Of a stretch of 64,000 bases of DNA, positions 35,788 through 45,335 are shown one piece after another. The translations under genes and the position numbers were made by a program. Numbering within the stretch: position 1 is the first letter of the stretch; every line of letters starts with the position of its first letter. This DNA comes from Trueperella abortisuis (GTDB lineage: Bacteria > Actinomycetota > Actinomycetes > Actinomycetales > Actinomycetaceae), in NCBI RefSeq assembly GCF_030811095.1, contig NZ_JAUSQL010000001.1, positions 2,294,001 to 2,358,000 on the forward strand, read 5' to 3'. The notes below the pieces were generated by a model that saw only the letters and a list, made by a program, of their open reading frames with translations, was not told the DNA's origin and ran no database searches.

Positions 35788-36837
35788 TCATTTGTGGGAC
35801 TCCTCGCGCGGCAGCTGTTCCCACCTGACCCCCAGGTCGGTGCCCGCGATGAGGTTCGCATATGCGTCCTCCGCCGCAGCCTCGATCCCGTCCGCCACGT
35901 CCTCGCCAGCTGAAATCAGCTCCACCACGAATGCCCCCGAGTGCGGACATTCACGAGCTTCCCGGACAGCCCAACCTCCACTGCCACGCATCCGCCCGTC
36001 AGAGGGCAGGCCGGCCAACCATGCGTCCGCGGCGACCCGCGCGCGCGTCCTGATCCCGTCAGTCAACACGAGGCGCAACACAGCTGGCGTGCCGTCATTG
36101 GATGGGGGATCAACCCACAGCCAGTTGTAGTCGACGACGTAGCGGCGCGGATCTTCCTTCTGACCCCACGCAATCGGCAGTCGGCGGGCGTCCTCCACGC
36201 GCCCCTCGCGCTCCTTAGCCCAGGGAATAGCGATCTCCTCCATGAGGTCTGCCACCGGGCATGCCGACGCGTCCCGCTCGCGCAGGTGCTGCGCCGTCTG
36301 GGCGATAGCATCTGCCGACAAATTCTGGCTCAACTTCGCCTTTCCGATCACCTCTGCCACCTCCAGCTCCACGCCCACCATCGCAGCGAAAGCCGCATGC
36401 ACGAGCTCATAAGACGTGTGCCGCCCCACCCGCCATTCGCGCTCGAAATGCTCCACCAGGCTGGTCAAATGGGCCTGCTTCCATTCCGCGTCGTCGTGAA
36501 TCGAGAGGGTGCCCTTGAGGTGAACCGTCACGTAGTTGAGGGTGGGGACGGTGGGCAGCTTGGCACCCGGGCGTTCGGGCGGGAAGTCAAGGGCGGAGAC
36601 GTGCGCGCTGGGACCCTGAACGATGACCATCGCCTCCCCCGCGTCCTTCCACTGCGGGTTGACGCGGTTGAGGTGGAACTGTGCCACTACCCGGCCTTCG
36701 CGCTCGATAATATTGAAGGGCAGGAACGTGGCGTTCAGGCCGCCTTCCCCAACGGACACAAGTTGCCCGACGCCGATGCTTCGAGCTACCTCGAGAGCTG
36801 CGGCGCGATCCATGGCATGTTGCTGTGCGACGTACAT
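35788..36837 (-). CDS. PaiB-like FMN-binding regulator with an extra C-terminal domain
   Basis: 349 residues. The first ~210 match the PaiB 'FMN-binding negative transcriptional regulator' family (FLPF start-region, [22 protein letters not shown], then [12 protein letters not shown] and [10 protein letters not shown]). PaiB proteins alone are ~200 residues. Residues ~220-345 form a second, unrecognised domain ([19 protein letters not shown] to [12 protein letters not shown]) with a [18 protein letters not shown] segment. The join is not a frame error, because the reading frame is continuous. Start ATG 36837. It lies 70 bp upstream of gpm in the same direction. Confidence 0.75.
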   Translation of the reverse strand: MYVAQQHAMDRAAALEVARSIGVGQLVSVGEGGLNATFLPFNIIEREGRVVAQFHLNRVNPQWKDAGEAMVIVQGPSAHVSALDFPPERPGAKLPTVPTLNYVTVHLKGTLSIHDDAEWKQAHLTSLVEHFEREWRVGRHTSYELVHAAFAAMVGVELEVAEVIGKAKLSQNLSADAIAQTAQHLRERDASACPVADLMEEIAIPWAKEREGRVEDARRLPIAWGQKEDPRRYVVDYNWLWVDPPSNDGTPAVLRLVLTDGIRTRARVAADAWLAGLPSDGRMRGSGGWAVREARECPHSGAFVVELISAGEDVADGIEAAAEDAYANLIAGTDLGVRWEQLPREESHK

Positions 36838-37008
36838 GCTCCCACTCTACAAGCCGCCTCCGACATTTTTTCACGACGCCGTCGCGCACAAGCCCACCTC
36901 GCCGCGATTGACATAGTCAAAACCGTCGAGGGCGACCTCAGCGACAGAATGTGTTGGGGCCCCGCGGCGGACGCCGGTTACATTTGGTGAGGAGTGAAAG
37001 GAAGCCTG

Positions 37009-37278
37009 ATGGAGTTCACATACAATGATTATGGTGACACGGTGCTCTATGACGTCTTCTATGAAGCTGGCACCTATTACGGGGGCGTGCTTGTCGCGTT
37101 GAGCGATCAGGCCGAAGCCCGAGGCGACCACAATCGCGTCCGCGCGCTACTTGACCAGCAGATTGCTTTGCAAAACGAACGGGCAAGTGTTGACCCTGAT
37201 GACCGTGACGCCCAAATCGCGTGCATCGAAAAGTGGCATGCCCAGGCCCGCCAAGCTCGCGAAAGTCTGTTCACATAG
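37009..37278 (+). CDS. Small acidic protein upstream of a zeta-toxin remnant (possible antitoxin)
   Basis: 89 residues from ATG 37009, well placed after AAAGGAAG; a GTG at 36994 is less likely. It is acidic and helical with no recognised family, which suits a type II antitoxin. The zeta-toxin-like frame begins 11 bases after its stop, the usual order for such pairs. It seems intact while the toxin is broken. The role rests on context only. Confidence 0.55.
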   Translation: MEFTYNDYGDTVLYDVFYEAGTYYGGVLVALSDQAEARGDHNRVRALLDQQIALQNERASVDPDDRDAQIACIEKWHAQARQARESLFT

Positions 37279-37289
37279 AACGCCTCGTA

Positions 37290-37454
37290 ATGGATGAGGC
37301 TGAACTACGTCGCCGCTGGATATCCCAGATCGCTCCGGATGTTTTCGCTGACGCGATCCACGTTCGCGAACCTGTCACGATCTTTCTTGGCGGACAACCC
37401 GGCGCAGGTATGACAGCCAGCCAAGGACGTGTTGCCGCCGGTAACCGCACTTAG
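37290..37454 (+). pseudogene. Zeta-toxin family remnant
   Basis: Starting at ATG 37290 the frame reads MDEAELRRRWISQIAP, then PVTIFLGGQPGAGMTASQ. Zeta toxins carry GGQPGAGKT here; the Walker lysine is replaced by Met and the frame stops soon after. An intact zeta kinase is ~200-290 residues, so the kinase core is gone. The following ~150 bp hold only decayed sequence up to the convergent small gene. Confidence 0.6.
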
Positions 37455-37607
37455 CGGTCACACCGAACATGGCGGCAGTGGGCCAGGAACTGCCCTTGCG
37501 ACTCTTAGCCCTGACGGTACTGGCTTTTCAGGTCAAGCCTTGAAAGCACCAGGTGATTACGCTTTCCGAGGTAGGACGAGATTTGATCTCGGACGTCGTG
37601 GCGCCCC

Positions 37608-38033
37608 TCACGCCACGCCAGAACTCGCCTGCTGGGAAAACTTCAGCCAAGCCAACCCGTATTCTTTTCTCATAAACCGGTCAACATTGGGCCAATTGTC
37701 CGTACCGCGGAGCAGCCACACGCGCGGAAAAATCTCAACGTTATACGCATCGTTGCCGATGTAGTCTTTGCGCATACCCTGGGCTACCGATAGGCGGCCG
37801 TGCTCGATCATATCCAGCACGGCACGCACATGGTTAGCAATATTGAAGCGCCTACCCTCATGCTCGGGAACCCGCACCGAAGAATCTCGGGTAATCCCCC
37901 AATCCCCGAACACCGAATCATCAGAGTTAGCCATCCGCAACTGTGACCACTGCAAAGCACTAGCATGCCAATCCCCAGTCGTGTCAGTATCCGAAGGCAG
38001 GTTCAATGCGTGAATATCCGTCACATACTCCAC
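37608..38033 (-). CDS. Hypothetical protein
   Basis: 141 residues from a GTG with GGGAG about 11 bases upstream. The start VTDIHALNLPSDTDTTGDWH and the C-terminal NWPNVDRFMRKEYGLAWLKF look conserved rather than random, and the same pattern is known to me from small uncharacterised proteins of Firmicutes and Actinobacteria, but I cannot name a family. It is convergent with the zeta remnant. Function is unknown; an accessory (TA-like) role is only suggested by place. Confidence 0.6.
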   Translation of the reverse strand: MEYVTDIHALNLPSDTDTTGDWHASALQWSQLRMANSDDSVFGDWGITRDSSVRVPEHEGRRFNIANHVRAVLDMIEHGRLSVAQGMRKDYIGNDAYNVEIFPRVWLLRGTDNWPNVDRFMRKEYGLAWLKFSQQASSGVA

Positions 38034-38106
38034 CAGTGGTCATCTCCCTTCCATCGGTCTAATCCCTTTTAGCTGGTGTCAACAAAACATGGGTAACGCC
38101 AGACCA

Positions 38107-38346
38107 CTATGCGGCGAGGAGATCGATAACAGCTGCGATTGAACCCACCGCCGATACCGCGGACACAAACAGGAATACCTTGCCATTCTTACTTAGCCCT
38201 GACAAGCGCTCACCGATAGGCCGAGTCTTGCCCGTCTTCTTGATGATTCTTGGAGGCATTTCCATATAAACCACGAAAAGCGACCCAAAAGTAATGACAA
38301 GAGAAATCAAGGCAAAAAGGAGGGGGTCGTCTAGATAATCTGGCAT
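38107..38346 (-). CDS. Small two-helix membrane protein
   Basis: 79 residues, with membrane helices near 8-28 and 57-76 and a basic cytoplasmic or external loop (RIIKKTGKTRPIGERL) between. GGAG sits six bases before the ATG. No family is recognised. The 405 bp from 38347 to 38752 show only short frames without RBS and the hairpin after tRNA-Thr. Confidence 0.5.
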   Translation of the reverse strand: MPDYLDDPLLFALISLVITFGSLFVVYMEMPPRIIKKTGKTRPIGERLSGLSKNGKVFLFVSAVSAVGSIAAVIDLLAA

Positions 38347-38715
38347 AACAACTCCATTTCAAGAATCAAGAAAACCCCAATGTGAGTATTGTAGCGAGCA
38401 CGAAGGCCGACAAGGTCGATGACCGTCGAACCGGCGTTGAGCATCTTGTAGACTTTGCAGATACTGTTGCGACTCTCGCGGGGCCGAACGCAACCAAAGT
38501 GGCAGTTCTTGCAAGGCAGGAAGCAGCTTGCTTTACCCGCCACACGATATTTGGGTCGGCTACGACAGGATCCTGAGTCTCTTCATTTGTTGCAACGACC
38601 TGAGTAAGATGTGTGTGTCATTCATCTGCCCCCTCCCCTCGAGAGTAAACTCTGGCGTTCCAACCAGTGATCCCGACGTACTTGAACACGCTCGACTGCA
38701 TCGTCAGATAAGGGA

Positions 38716-38749
38716 AATGGCCTCAGAATCTTCCGATTCCAAGGCCATT
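38716..38749 (-). terminator. Terminator of tRNA-Thr
   Basis: AATGGCCT-ca-GAATC/GATTC-ca-AGGCCATT forms an 8+5-bp interrupted stem with a 4-nt loop just past the tRNA 3' end on the minus strand. Confidence 0.6.
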
Positions 38750-38752
38750 GGT

Positions 38753-38828
38753 TGGAGCCGCCTGAGAGAATCGAACTCTCGACCTTCTCATTACGAGTGA
38801 GACGCTCTGCCGACTGAGCTAAGGCGGC
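38753..38828 (-). tRNA. tRNA-Thr (anticodon CGT)
   Basis: On the minus strand the 5' arm GCCGCCT pairs with AGGCGGC, the D-arm is TAGCTCAGTCGGCAGAGC, the anticodon stem-loop is TCTCA-CTCGTAA-TGAGA with anticodon CGT, and the T-arm contains GTTCGATTC. Discriminator T and an encoded CCA (38755-38753) follow. A decayed accessory patch lies on its 3' side, as is common for integration sites at tRNA genes. Confidence 0.95.
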
Positions 38829-38930
38829 CTGCAGTTCAATTTATCGAACCGCTACCCCGTTTACCAAATAGGCGGACGTGATCTATACCGCCTATTGGGC
38901 GGAGGTCACCCACTGCTGAGCGAGGATCGC

Positions 38931-40484
38931 CTACTGAGCGGGGCAAGTCAGCCCGTCCTCGGGGGCCTCGCCCGTGAGCAGGTAGTGGTCGAGGGGATCG
39001 GAGATGCACTCGCCTGCACGCCCGTAGGCCGTGTGCCCCTCACCTTCCCAGGTGACAAACCGCGAGTTCTCCAGGTTATCGGCGAAGGCCTTGCCCCACT
39101 CGTAGGGCGTGGCGGGATCGCCCGTGGTGCCCACGACGACGATCGGATCCGATCCTGCCGCAACGAACGGCCCGAGCGGGCCATCTTCCCCGCCGGGCAT
39201 GATCTGGCAGGCGTACTCCGAGTAGCCCATCGCGTCACCGAAAATCGGGGAGATCTCCTTCAGGGCATCCGCCTTCTTCTCCCAGTCGGCCTCCGTGCCT
39301 TCCACATGGGTGTCTGCACAGCTAATAACCAAGTTGGCCTCGAACATGTTGTTGACGAACTTCTCGCCCTCACGCCCCATGTACTGGTCGAAGAGCAGGG
39401 CGAAGACCGAACCGTCGTTGTCGTTGATCAGGCGGTCGAAGCCGGCGTCGAGAGCGAACCACAGTGAGTCGTCGTAGAGCGGTGTGATGATCCCGTAGAA
39501 GAAGCCCGTCTCACCCAGAACGCGGTCCGGACCGGCCGGAACCGGCGAGTTCTTAACTTGCTCGGCCAGTTCGGCCAGTTTGGCCCACCCCTCGTCCACG
39601 GTGGAGCCGAGCGCGCACTTGCCGCCGTCGACGCATTTGCGCAGGTATGCCTCAAAGGCATCGGTAAAGCCGACCACCTGTGCCTTGGTCTGCTCGAAGC
39701 TGGAGATTGAATCGTCCACCGCGCCGTCGAGGATCATGCGCCCCACGTTCTGTGGGAACAGCTCGGCGTACATGCCACCCAAGGTAGTTCCGTAGGAGAA
39801 GCCGACGTAGTAGAGCTTCGGGTCGCCCGCCACCTGGCGCAACACGTCCATGTCCTTCGCCGCGGAACGCGTACCGACGTACTTCACCAAGTCCCCCGAC
39901 TTGTCCACGCACCCGGCCACGAGCGTGTTCGTGGCGGCTTTCAACTGTGCGTCGCCCTCCGGGGTGTCGGGGTAAGACGTGTCGAGGTAGGCGGCGAGGT
40001 CGGCGTCGTCGAGGCAGTCGATGGGGGTGGACTTGCCAACACCGCGCGGATCGGCCCCCACGACGTCGAAGTTTTCAAGGATGGCGTCGGAGAAGTAGTA
40101 GTTGGCCTGGTCGATCATGTCCTGCGCCGAGCCGCCCGGGCCACCCGGATTGACGAAGAGCGTACCGATCGGCTCCCCGGTGGCCTTCGCCTTCTTCATC
40201 GACAGTGTGATGGTCTGCCCGCCCGGGTTGTCGTAGTCGAGCGGGACGATCGCCTCGGCGCACTCGAAGCCGGTGCCGCACTCGCTCCAGGCCACCTGCT
40301 GGTCGTAGAACTTCTCCAGGCCTGCCGGCGCCGCAGGCAACTCGCCCCGGATCGGCAGTGCGCCCGCGGCGTTGGTCGCCTTCGGCGCCGGGGACGTTGA
40401 CGGGCCGCCATTCGACGTACCAGACGAGCACGCAGCGAGCAGGCTCATCGCGGCACACAGGGAAATAATCTGAAGCTTTTTCAC
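38931..40484 (-). CDS. Secreted tripeptidyl aminopeptidase (alpha/beta hydrolase lipoprotein)
   Basis: 517 residues. A lipoprotein signal peptide with lipobox LLAAC near residue 19 is followed by a Ser/Thr/Pro linker and an alpha/beta hydrolase. The oxyanion segment is NPGGPGGS, the nucleophile elbow GFSYGTTLGG, the Asp loop GTTGDPATPYEWG and the catalytic His is in GEGHTAYGR. A TAP C-terminal-like domain is present. Family members (Streptomyces SlpD/E, M. tuberculosis Hip1/CaeA) remove tripeptides or act on cell-surface substrates. Confidence 0.9.
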   Translation of the reverse strand: MKKLQIISLCAAMSLLAACSSGTSNGGPSTSPAPKATNAAGALPIRGELPAAPAGLEKFYDQQVAWSECGTGFECAEAIVPLDYDNPGGQTITLSMKKAKATGEPIGTLFVNPGGPGGSAQDMIDQANYYFSDAILENFDVVGADPRGVGKSTPIDCLDDADLAAYLDTSYPDTPEGDAQLKAATNTLVAGCVDKSGDLVKYVGTRSAAKDMDVLRQVAGDPKLYYVGFSYGTTLGGMYAELFPQNVGRMILDGAVDDSISSFEQTKAQVVGFTDAFEAYLRKCVDGGKCALGSTVDEGWAKLAELAEQVKNSPVPAGPDRVLGETGFFYGIITPLYDDSLWFALDAGFDRLINDNDGSVFALLFDQYMGREGEKFVNNMFEANLVISCADTHVEGTEADWEKKADALKEISPIFGDAMGYSEYACQIMPGGEDGPLGPFVAAGSDPIVVVGTTGDPATPYEWGKAFADNLENSRFVTWEGEGHTAYGRAGECISDPLDHYLLTGEAPEDGLTCPAQ

Positions 40485-40655
40485 ACTGCCAATCTATCGC
40501 ACGGGCCACCCGGCAGTCTCCACCGACGGGCATATCCGACGCTCTTGCGACGCATACCGATCCTGTGGAAAAGTTTTCGACGACGCGCGGCCCCGCTACC
40601 CGCCGCCTCGCCAAAAACGTCAGCACGCGCCAATCCGCCGACGCCGCGCCCCACC

Positions 40656-41843
40656 CTACTGCCGCATCGCCGACAGCGCCGCCTCCATGAGCAGTTGCGG
40701 AGCCACGTTGGAGCGCAGGCGCTCGCGGGCCTCGCCGAGGGTGTCGATGCGGGACAGCGCCTCAGTCGGGCCGATCTTCGCCGCAATGCTTTGGATCGCC
40801 TCCGCATAGTCGGCGTTGATGAGGGCCACCTGGGCGTCCAGCTGGACGACCACCACGTCACGATAGAACGAGATCATGTAGGTCAGCTCGCGATCGATCA
40901 TGTCGTGGAGCGTTCGTGTGGCGCGGCGCTTGGAGTCGACGCTCGCTGCCCGCACCTGGCTCCTGACTGCCGCGGGCACGCGCGCTCCGGCCTCGAGGCC
41001 CAGTGCTGCGAGCCGATCGGCCTCCTCGCGCTCCTCTGCCGCCTTGTCGCGGTTAGTGCTGACTCCCATCAACTCCGGGTCCACCAGCATCCACGCGGCG
41101 ACGGCCGCGTCCCCCACCCCATGAATCGACGCCAGCGCGTCGAGGGTCTTCTTCCGCAGGCCGGCGGCCTCCGGGTTCGTAGCCAGCGCCTTCGCGACGC
41201 CGATGTGAGACTGGGCCGCCTGCGCCGCGACGTACGCCGTCTCCCGCTCCACGCCCTCTCGCTCGACGAGCAGGCGCGCCACCTCCTCCACCGACGGGGT
41301 GACCAGGTTGACGTTGCGGCAGCGGGATCGGATGGTGGGCAGGACGTCGGCCACCGCCGCGGTACACAGCAACCAGACTGTGCGGGGGCCGGGTTCCTCG
41401 ATGGCCTTGAGCAGGACGTTCGTGGTGCGCTCGACCATGCGGTCGGCGTCCTCGATGATGAAGACCTTCCACGATCCGCTGCCCGGCGCCTGGTAGGAGC
41501 TCGCCACGTAGGCGCGCACCTCTTCTGCCTTGATCGTCACCAGGTCGGTCGACAGGGAGCTCACGTCCGGGTGTTGCCCCGCCATCACGGCCTTGCACTG
41601 GGAGCACTCCCCGCACCCCGGCCTAGTGCCCGTGCACTGGAGCGCGGCGGCGAAAGCCCGCGCGGCGAGCGAGCGGCCCGAGCCCGGCGGGCCGGTAATC
41701 AGCCATGCGTGGCTCATCGCCGAGCTACCCCGCGCACTCTCAAAGCCAGCGCCCGCGATCTTGCGAGCCGCCTGCGCGGCGCGCGTCAGGTCCGCCACCG
41801 CCTCCTCCTGGCCGACGAGGCCGTCAAAGACGCTCACGCGCAC
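40656..41843 (-). CDS. holB: DNA polymerase III subunit delta'
   Basis: 395 residues from a GTG that overlaps the tmk stop region, with GGAGG upstream. The clamp-loader fold has a degenerate P-loop GPPGSGRS (Arg for Lys), as delta' does not hydrolyse ATP. The zinc site is CGECSQC, and SRC (IRSRCRNVNL) is the arginine-finger motif. It helps load the sliding clamp. The tmk-holB pairing is typical. Confidence 0.92.
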   Translation of the reverse strand: MRVSVFDGLVGQEEAVADLTRAAQAARKIAGAGFESARGSSAMSHAWLITGPPGSGRSLAARAFAAALQCTGTRPGCGECSQCKAVMAGQHPDVSSLSTDLVTIKAEEVRAYVASSYQAPGSGSWKVFIIEDADRMVERTTNVLLKAIEEPGPRTVWLLCTAAVADVLPTIRSRCRNVNLVTPSVEEVARLLVEREGVERETAYVAAQAAQSHIGVAKALATNPEAAGLRKKTLDALASIHGVGDAAVAAWMLVDPELMGVSTNRDKAAEEREEADRLAALGLEAGARVPAAVRSQVRAASVDSKRRATRTLHDMIDRELTYMISFYRDVVVVQLDAQVALINADYAEAIQSIAAKIGPTEALSRIDTLGEARERLRSNVAPQLLMEAALSAMRQ

Positions 41844-42562
41844 TCGCCTCCTGGTGCGCCCGGCGCATCCGCCTCACCCGGCGTGCCGGACACATCCGCC
41901 TCACCCGGCGTGCCCTTGCCGCTCGCAAAGCCGCCTGGCGCTCGGCGCTCCTCGAGCATCCCCACCACAACCTCACGGATCTCCTCGGCCAGATCCTCCA
42001 CCGACCGGCGCGCGTCGAGCACATAGAAGCGCTGCGGCTCGCGCGCGGCGAGGATGCGGTACTGGGCGCGGACGGCGTCGTGAAACTCCCTGCCCGCGCG
42101 TTCGAGCCTGTCAAGCGCCTCGGAACGGATGGCTGCGCGGCCGGCGGCGTCAGCGGTGGGCAGATCGAGCAGGAAGGTGATGTCGGGCAGCAGTCCGTCC
42201 ACCGCCCACAGCGACAGTTCGCGGACCTCCTCCGTGCCGAGCTCGCGGGCCGCACCCTGGTAGGCCACCGATGAATCCAGGTAGCGATCCGTCACCACCA
42301 CCGCCCCACGCTCGAGGGCTGGGCGCACCTTCGACTGCACGTGGTGGGAGCGGTCGGCCGCATACAGCAACGCCTCGGCGCGCGGGCCCATGTCCTCCCC
42401 GTGCAGCAGCAGATCGCGGATGGCACCGCCCATCGGCGTGCCGCCCGGCTCGCGCGTGACGACGACGTCGTGTCCGGTCTCCTCGAGCCAGCCGGCGAGC
42501 GCGCGGGCCTGCGTGGACTTACCGCTACCGTCCCCGCCCTCGAAAGAAATGAACAGGCCCAT
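41834..42562 (-). CDS. tmk: Thymidylate kinase
   Basis: 242 residues. Walker A is EGGDGSGKST, followed by VTREPGGTPMG and the DRYLDSSVAYQG DR(Y/H) motif. It converts dTMP to dTDP. The last ~25 residues are a repetitive tail (GTPGEADVS, GTPGEADAP) encoded by a 21-bp direct repeat and absent from most homologues. Confidence 0.94.
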   Translation of the reverse strand: MGLFISFEGGDGSGKSTQARALAGWLEETGHDVVVTREPGGTPMGGAIRDLLLHGEDMGPRAEALLYAADRSHHVQSKVRPALERGAVVVTDRYLDSSVAYQGAARELGTEEVRELSLWAVDGLLPDITFLLDLPTADAAGRAAIRSEALDRLERAGREFHDAVRAQYRILAAREPQRFYVLDARRSVEDLAEEIREVVVGMLEERRAPGGFASGKGTPGEADVSGTPGEADAPGAPGGECA

Positions 42563-42603
42563 GGTTTCCTACTTCCCGCCGCGATCCGCTTTCCCGCCGC
42601 CGA

Positions 42604-45282
42604 CTACTTCTTCGTTGCTTTCTTGGCCGCCGACTTACGCACGGTCTTGCGCGTCTTGTTGCGGGCCTTCGGCCCGCCCTGTTCGGCGATCTTCAACCGG
42701 CGCTGGACGAGCAACTCCTGGGCGCGCTCCGGGGTGATCTGGTTGATGTCCTCCGAGCGTGGGAGGGAGGCGTTCGTCTCCCCGTCGGTGACGTACGGGC
42801 CGAAACGCCCATCCTTGAGCAGGATCTGCCCACCCGAGACCGGGTCCGTGCCCAGCTCCGCGAGCGGCGGGCGCGCCTGGCGCTGCCCGCGCACCTTCGG
42901 CTTGGAGAAGATCTCCTCCGCCTGTTCCAGGGTGATGGAGAAGATCTGATCCTCGCTCTCCAGAGACCGCGAGTCCGAGCCTCGCTTCATGTACGGCCCG
43001 TAGCGCCCGTTCGTGGCCAGGATCATCTCGCCGTTTGACTCACCGACCTCTCGCGGCAACGACAGCAGACGTAGCGCTTCCTCCAGCGTCACCGTGTCGG
43101 GACTCATCGAGGCGAATAGCGAGGCTGTCTTCGGCTTGGGCTTGACCTTCGACACCCTTCCCGTGGCGGTGTAGGCCACCGCGTCCTCCGGCAGCACCTC
43201 CGACACGTAGGGGCCAAACCGGCCGTCCTTGACCACGATCGCGTATCCGGTTTCCGGATCCTTGCCCAGCTCCCGGTCCTCCTGCATCGCGGAGTCCAGT
43301 AGTTCCTTAGCCTTTTCGATCGTCAGCTCGTCCGGTGTGACCTCCGGCGGGATGTTGGCTCGGCGGGTGACCGCGCCGTCGACCGTCTCTTCCAGATAGG
43401 GCCCGTAGCGCCCCACGCGCACCGCCACCTGATCCGACAGATCAATCGTGTTGACCGCCCGGGCGTCGATGTCGCCCAGCCCGTCCACCAGCCCGTGCAG
43501 GCCACCGCCATCGCCGTCACCAAAGTAGAAGCCGCCCAGGTAGTCCACGCGGCTCTTCTGGCCCGCTGCGATGTCGTCCAGGTCGGACTCCATCTCCGCC
43601 GTGAAGTCGTAGTCGACAAGCTCGGGCAGGTTGTCCTCCAGCAGGCGCACCACCGAAAACGCAGTCCACGTGGGAACCAGCGCGCTGCCCTTCTTGTCCA
43701 CATACCCGCGGTCGATCACCGTGGAGATCGTGGACGCGTACGTGGACGGGCGCCCGATCCCGCGCTCCTCCAGCGTGCGAACCAGCGATGCCTCCGTGTA
43801 ACGCGGCGGCGGCGTCGTTTCGTGCCCCTCGGCCGTGGCCTGCAGGTTCTCCACCTCTTCACCTTCGGGCAGGTCCGGCAGCCGCGCCTCCGAGTCCTTG
43901 TCCTCGTAGCGCTTCTTGTCCCGGCCCTCCTCGTAGGCGGCGAGGAAGCCGCGGAAGGTGATGATCGTTCCCGACGCCGCCAGCGTAGCTTCCTGAACGC
44001 CCCCGGCATGCACGCCCACTGCCAGCCGCACCGACGCTGTCGAGCCCGTCGCATCGGCCATCTGGGAGGCCACCGTGCGCTTCCAGATCAGCTCGTAAAG
44101 TTGGAATTCGCGCCCGCGCAGCTGGCTGGCCACCTCCTGCGGCGTGCGGAAGGAATCCCCCGCGGGGCGGATCGCCTCATGCGCCTCCTGCGCACCCTTC
44201 GCCTTCGAGGTGTAGAGCCGGGGTTTGTCCGGCAGGTAGTCCGCGCCGTACAGCTCCTGAACCTGGCGCCGCGCCGCCGAGATCGCCTCGGTAGACAGGT
44301 TCGTCGAATCCGTTCGCATGTAGGTGATAAAGCCGTTTTCGTACAGCGACTGCGCCACCCGCATCGTGTCGCGCGCCGAGAGGTGGAGCTTGCGCGAGGC
44401 CTCCTGCTGCAGCGTGGAGGTGGTGAACGGCGCCGCCGGACGACGCCGATACGGCTTCGTTTCCACCGACACCACCCGCGAGGTCGCCGCCTCGATCGCC
44501 TTGGCAACCTGCTCGGCCTGCTCGGCGCTCAGCGTGGCCACGCCCGCCTTGTCCGCCTTGGCCGTCAGCCGCCCGTCGTCCCCGAAATCCTTGCCCGACG
44601 CGATCCGCACGCCGTCCACCGCATACAGTTTCGATTCGAAGGGTTGCCCGCCCCGCGCGTGACTGACCGTGACGTCCCAGTAGGAGGCGGGGACGAACTT
44701 CATGCGCTCGCGCTCGCGCTCCACGACGAGGCGGGTGGTCACCGACTGCACGCGCCCCGCGGACAGCCCCGGCGCCACCTTGCGCCACAGCAGCGGGGAG
44801 ACCTCATAGCCCACGAGCCGATCGAGGACGCGGCGCGTTTCCTGGGCGTCGACCAGCTGGGTGTCGATATCCCGCGTGTTGTTCAGCGCGCGGGTGATCG
44901 CCTCCTTCGTGATCTCGTGGAAGACCATGCGCTTGACCGGGATTTTCGGCTTGAGCACCTCCAGCAGGTGCCACGCGATCGCCTCGCCCTCGCGGTCCTC
45001 ATCGGTTGCGAGGTAGAGCGTGTCGGCATCCTTGAGCGCCTTCTTCAGCTCGGCAACCTTTTTCTTCTTGTCCGCGTTGACCACGTAGTAGGGGGCAAAA
45101 TCGTGATCCACGTCCACGGCGAACTTGCCGAAGTTGCCCTTCTTCATCTCGGCCGGGAGCTCCGATGGGCGCGGGAGGTCGCGAATGTGACCAATGGACG
45201 CCTCCACCACGAAGTCCGGGCCCACATAGTTCCCGATGGTGCGCGCCTTGGCAGGAGACTCGACGATGACAAGCTTCGTCAT
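42604..45282 (-). CDS. topA: DNA topoisomerase I
   Basis: 892 residues. The toprim domain opens the protein (VIVESPAKARTIGNYVG, later TDEDREGEA), and the active-site tyrosine lies in GFITYMRTDSTNLS. The C-terminus has several TopA_C repeats (GRYGPYLEE, GRFGPYVSE, GRYGPYMKR, GRFGPYVTD) instead of zinc fingers, then a Lys-rich tail (KKATKK), as in mycobacterial TopA. It relaxes negative supercoils. Order topA-tmk-holB matches other Actinomycetales. Confidence 0.97.
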   Translation of the reverse strand: MTKLVIVESPAKARTIGNYVGPDFVVEASIGHIRDLPRPSELPAEMKKGNFGKFAVDVDHDFAPYYVVNADKKKKVAELKKALKDADTLYLATDEDREGEAIAWHLLEVLKPKIPVKRMVFHEITKEAITRALNNTRDIDTQLVDAQETRRVLDRLVGYEVSPLLWRKVAPGLSAGRVQSVTTRLVVERERERMKFVPASYWDVTVSHARGGQPFESKLYAVDGVRIASGKDFGDDGRLTAKADKAGVATLSAEQAEQVAKAIEAATSRVVSVETKPYRRRPAAPFTTSTLQQEASRKLHLSARDTMRVAQSLYENGFITYMRTDSTNLSTEAISAARRQVQELYGADYLPDKPRLYTSKAKGAQEAHEAIRPAGDSFRTPQEVASQLRGREFQLYELIWKRTVASQMADATGSTASVRLAVGVHAGGVQEATLAASGTIITFRGFLAAYEEGRDKKRYEDKDSEARLPDLPEGEEVENLQATAEGHETTPPPRYTEASLVRTLEERGIGRPSTYASTISTVIDRGYVDKKGSALVPTWTAFSVVRLLEDNLPELVDYDFTAEMESDLDDIAAGQKSRVDYLGGFYFGDGDGGGLHGLVDGLGDIDARAVNTIDLSDQVAVRVGRYGPYLEETVDGAVTRRANIPPEVTPDELTIEKAKELLDSAMQEDRELGKDPETGYAIVVKDGRFGPYVSEVLPEDAVAYTATGRVSKVKPKPKTASLFASMSPDTVTLEEALRLLSLPREVGESNGEMILATNGRYGPYMKRGSDSRSLESEDQIFSITLEQAEEIFSKPKVRGQRQARPPLAELGTDPVSGGQILLKDGRFGPYVTDGETNASLPRSEDINQITPERAQELLVQRRLKIAEQGGPKARNKTRKTVRKSAAKKATKK

Positions 45283-45335
45283 GATTCCTCTTTCTATTCG
45301 CCCCGCGGCGAGGTTGGACGTGGAAGGACCGGCGG

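Noticed and set aside
36906..36918. TTGACATAGTCAA as another FNR-like box
   Set aside because: Half-site spacing is 3 bp rather than 4 and no -10 match or conserved neighbour supports it.
38347..38700. Short frames on both strands between the small membrane gene and tRNA-Thr
   Set aside because: No RBS, no domain and mutual overlap; probably decayed or non-coding sequence.
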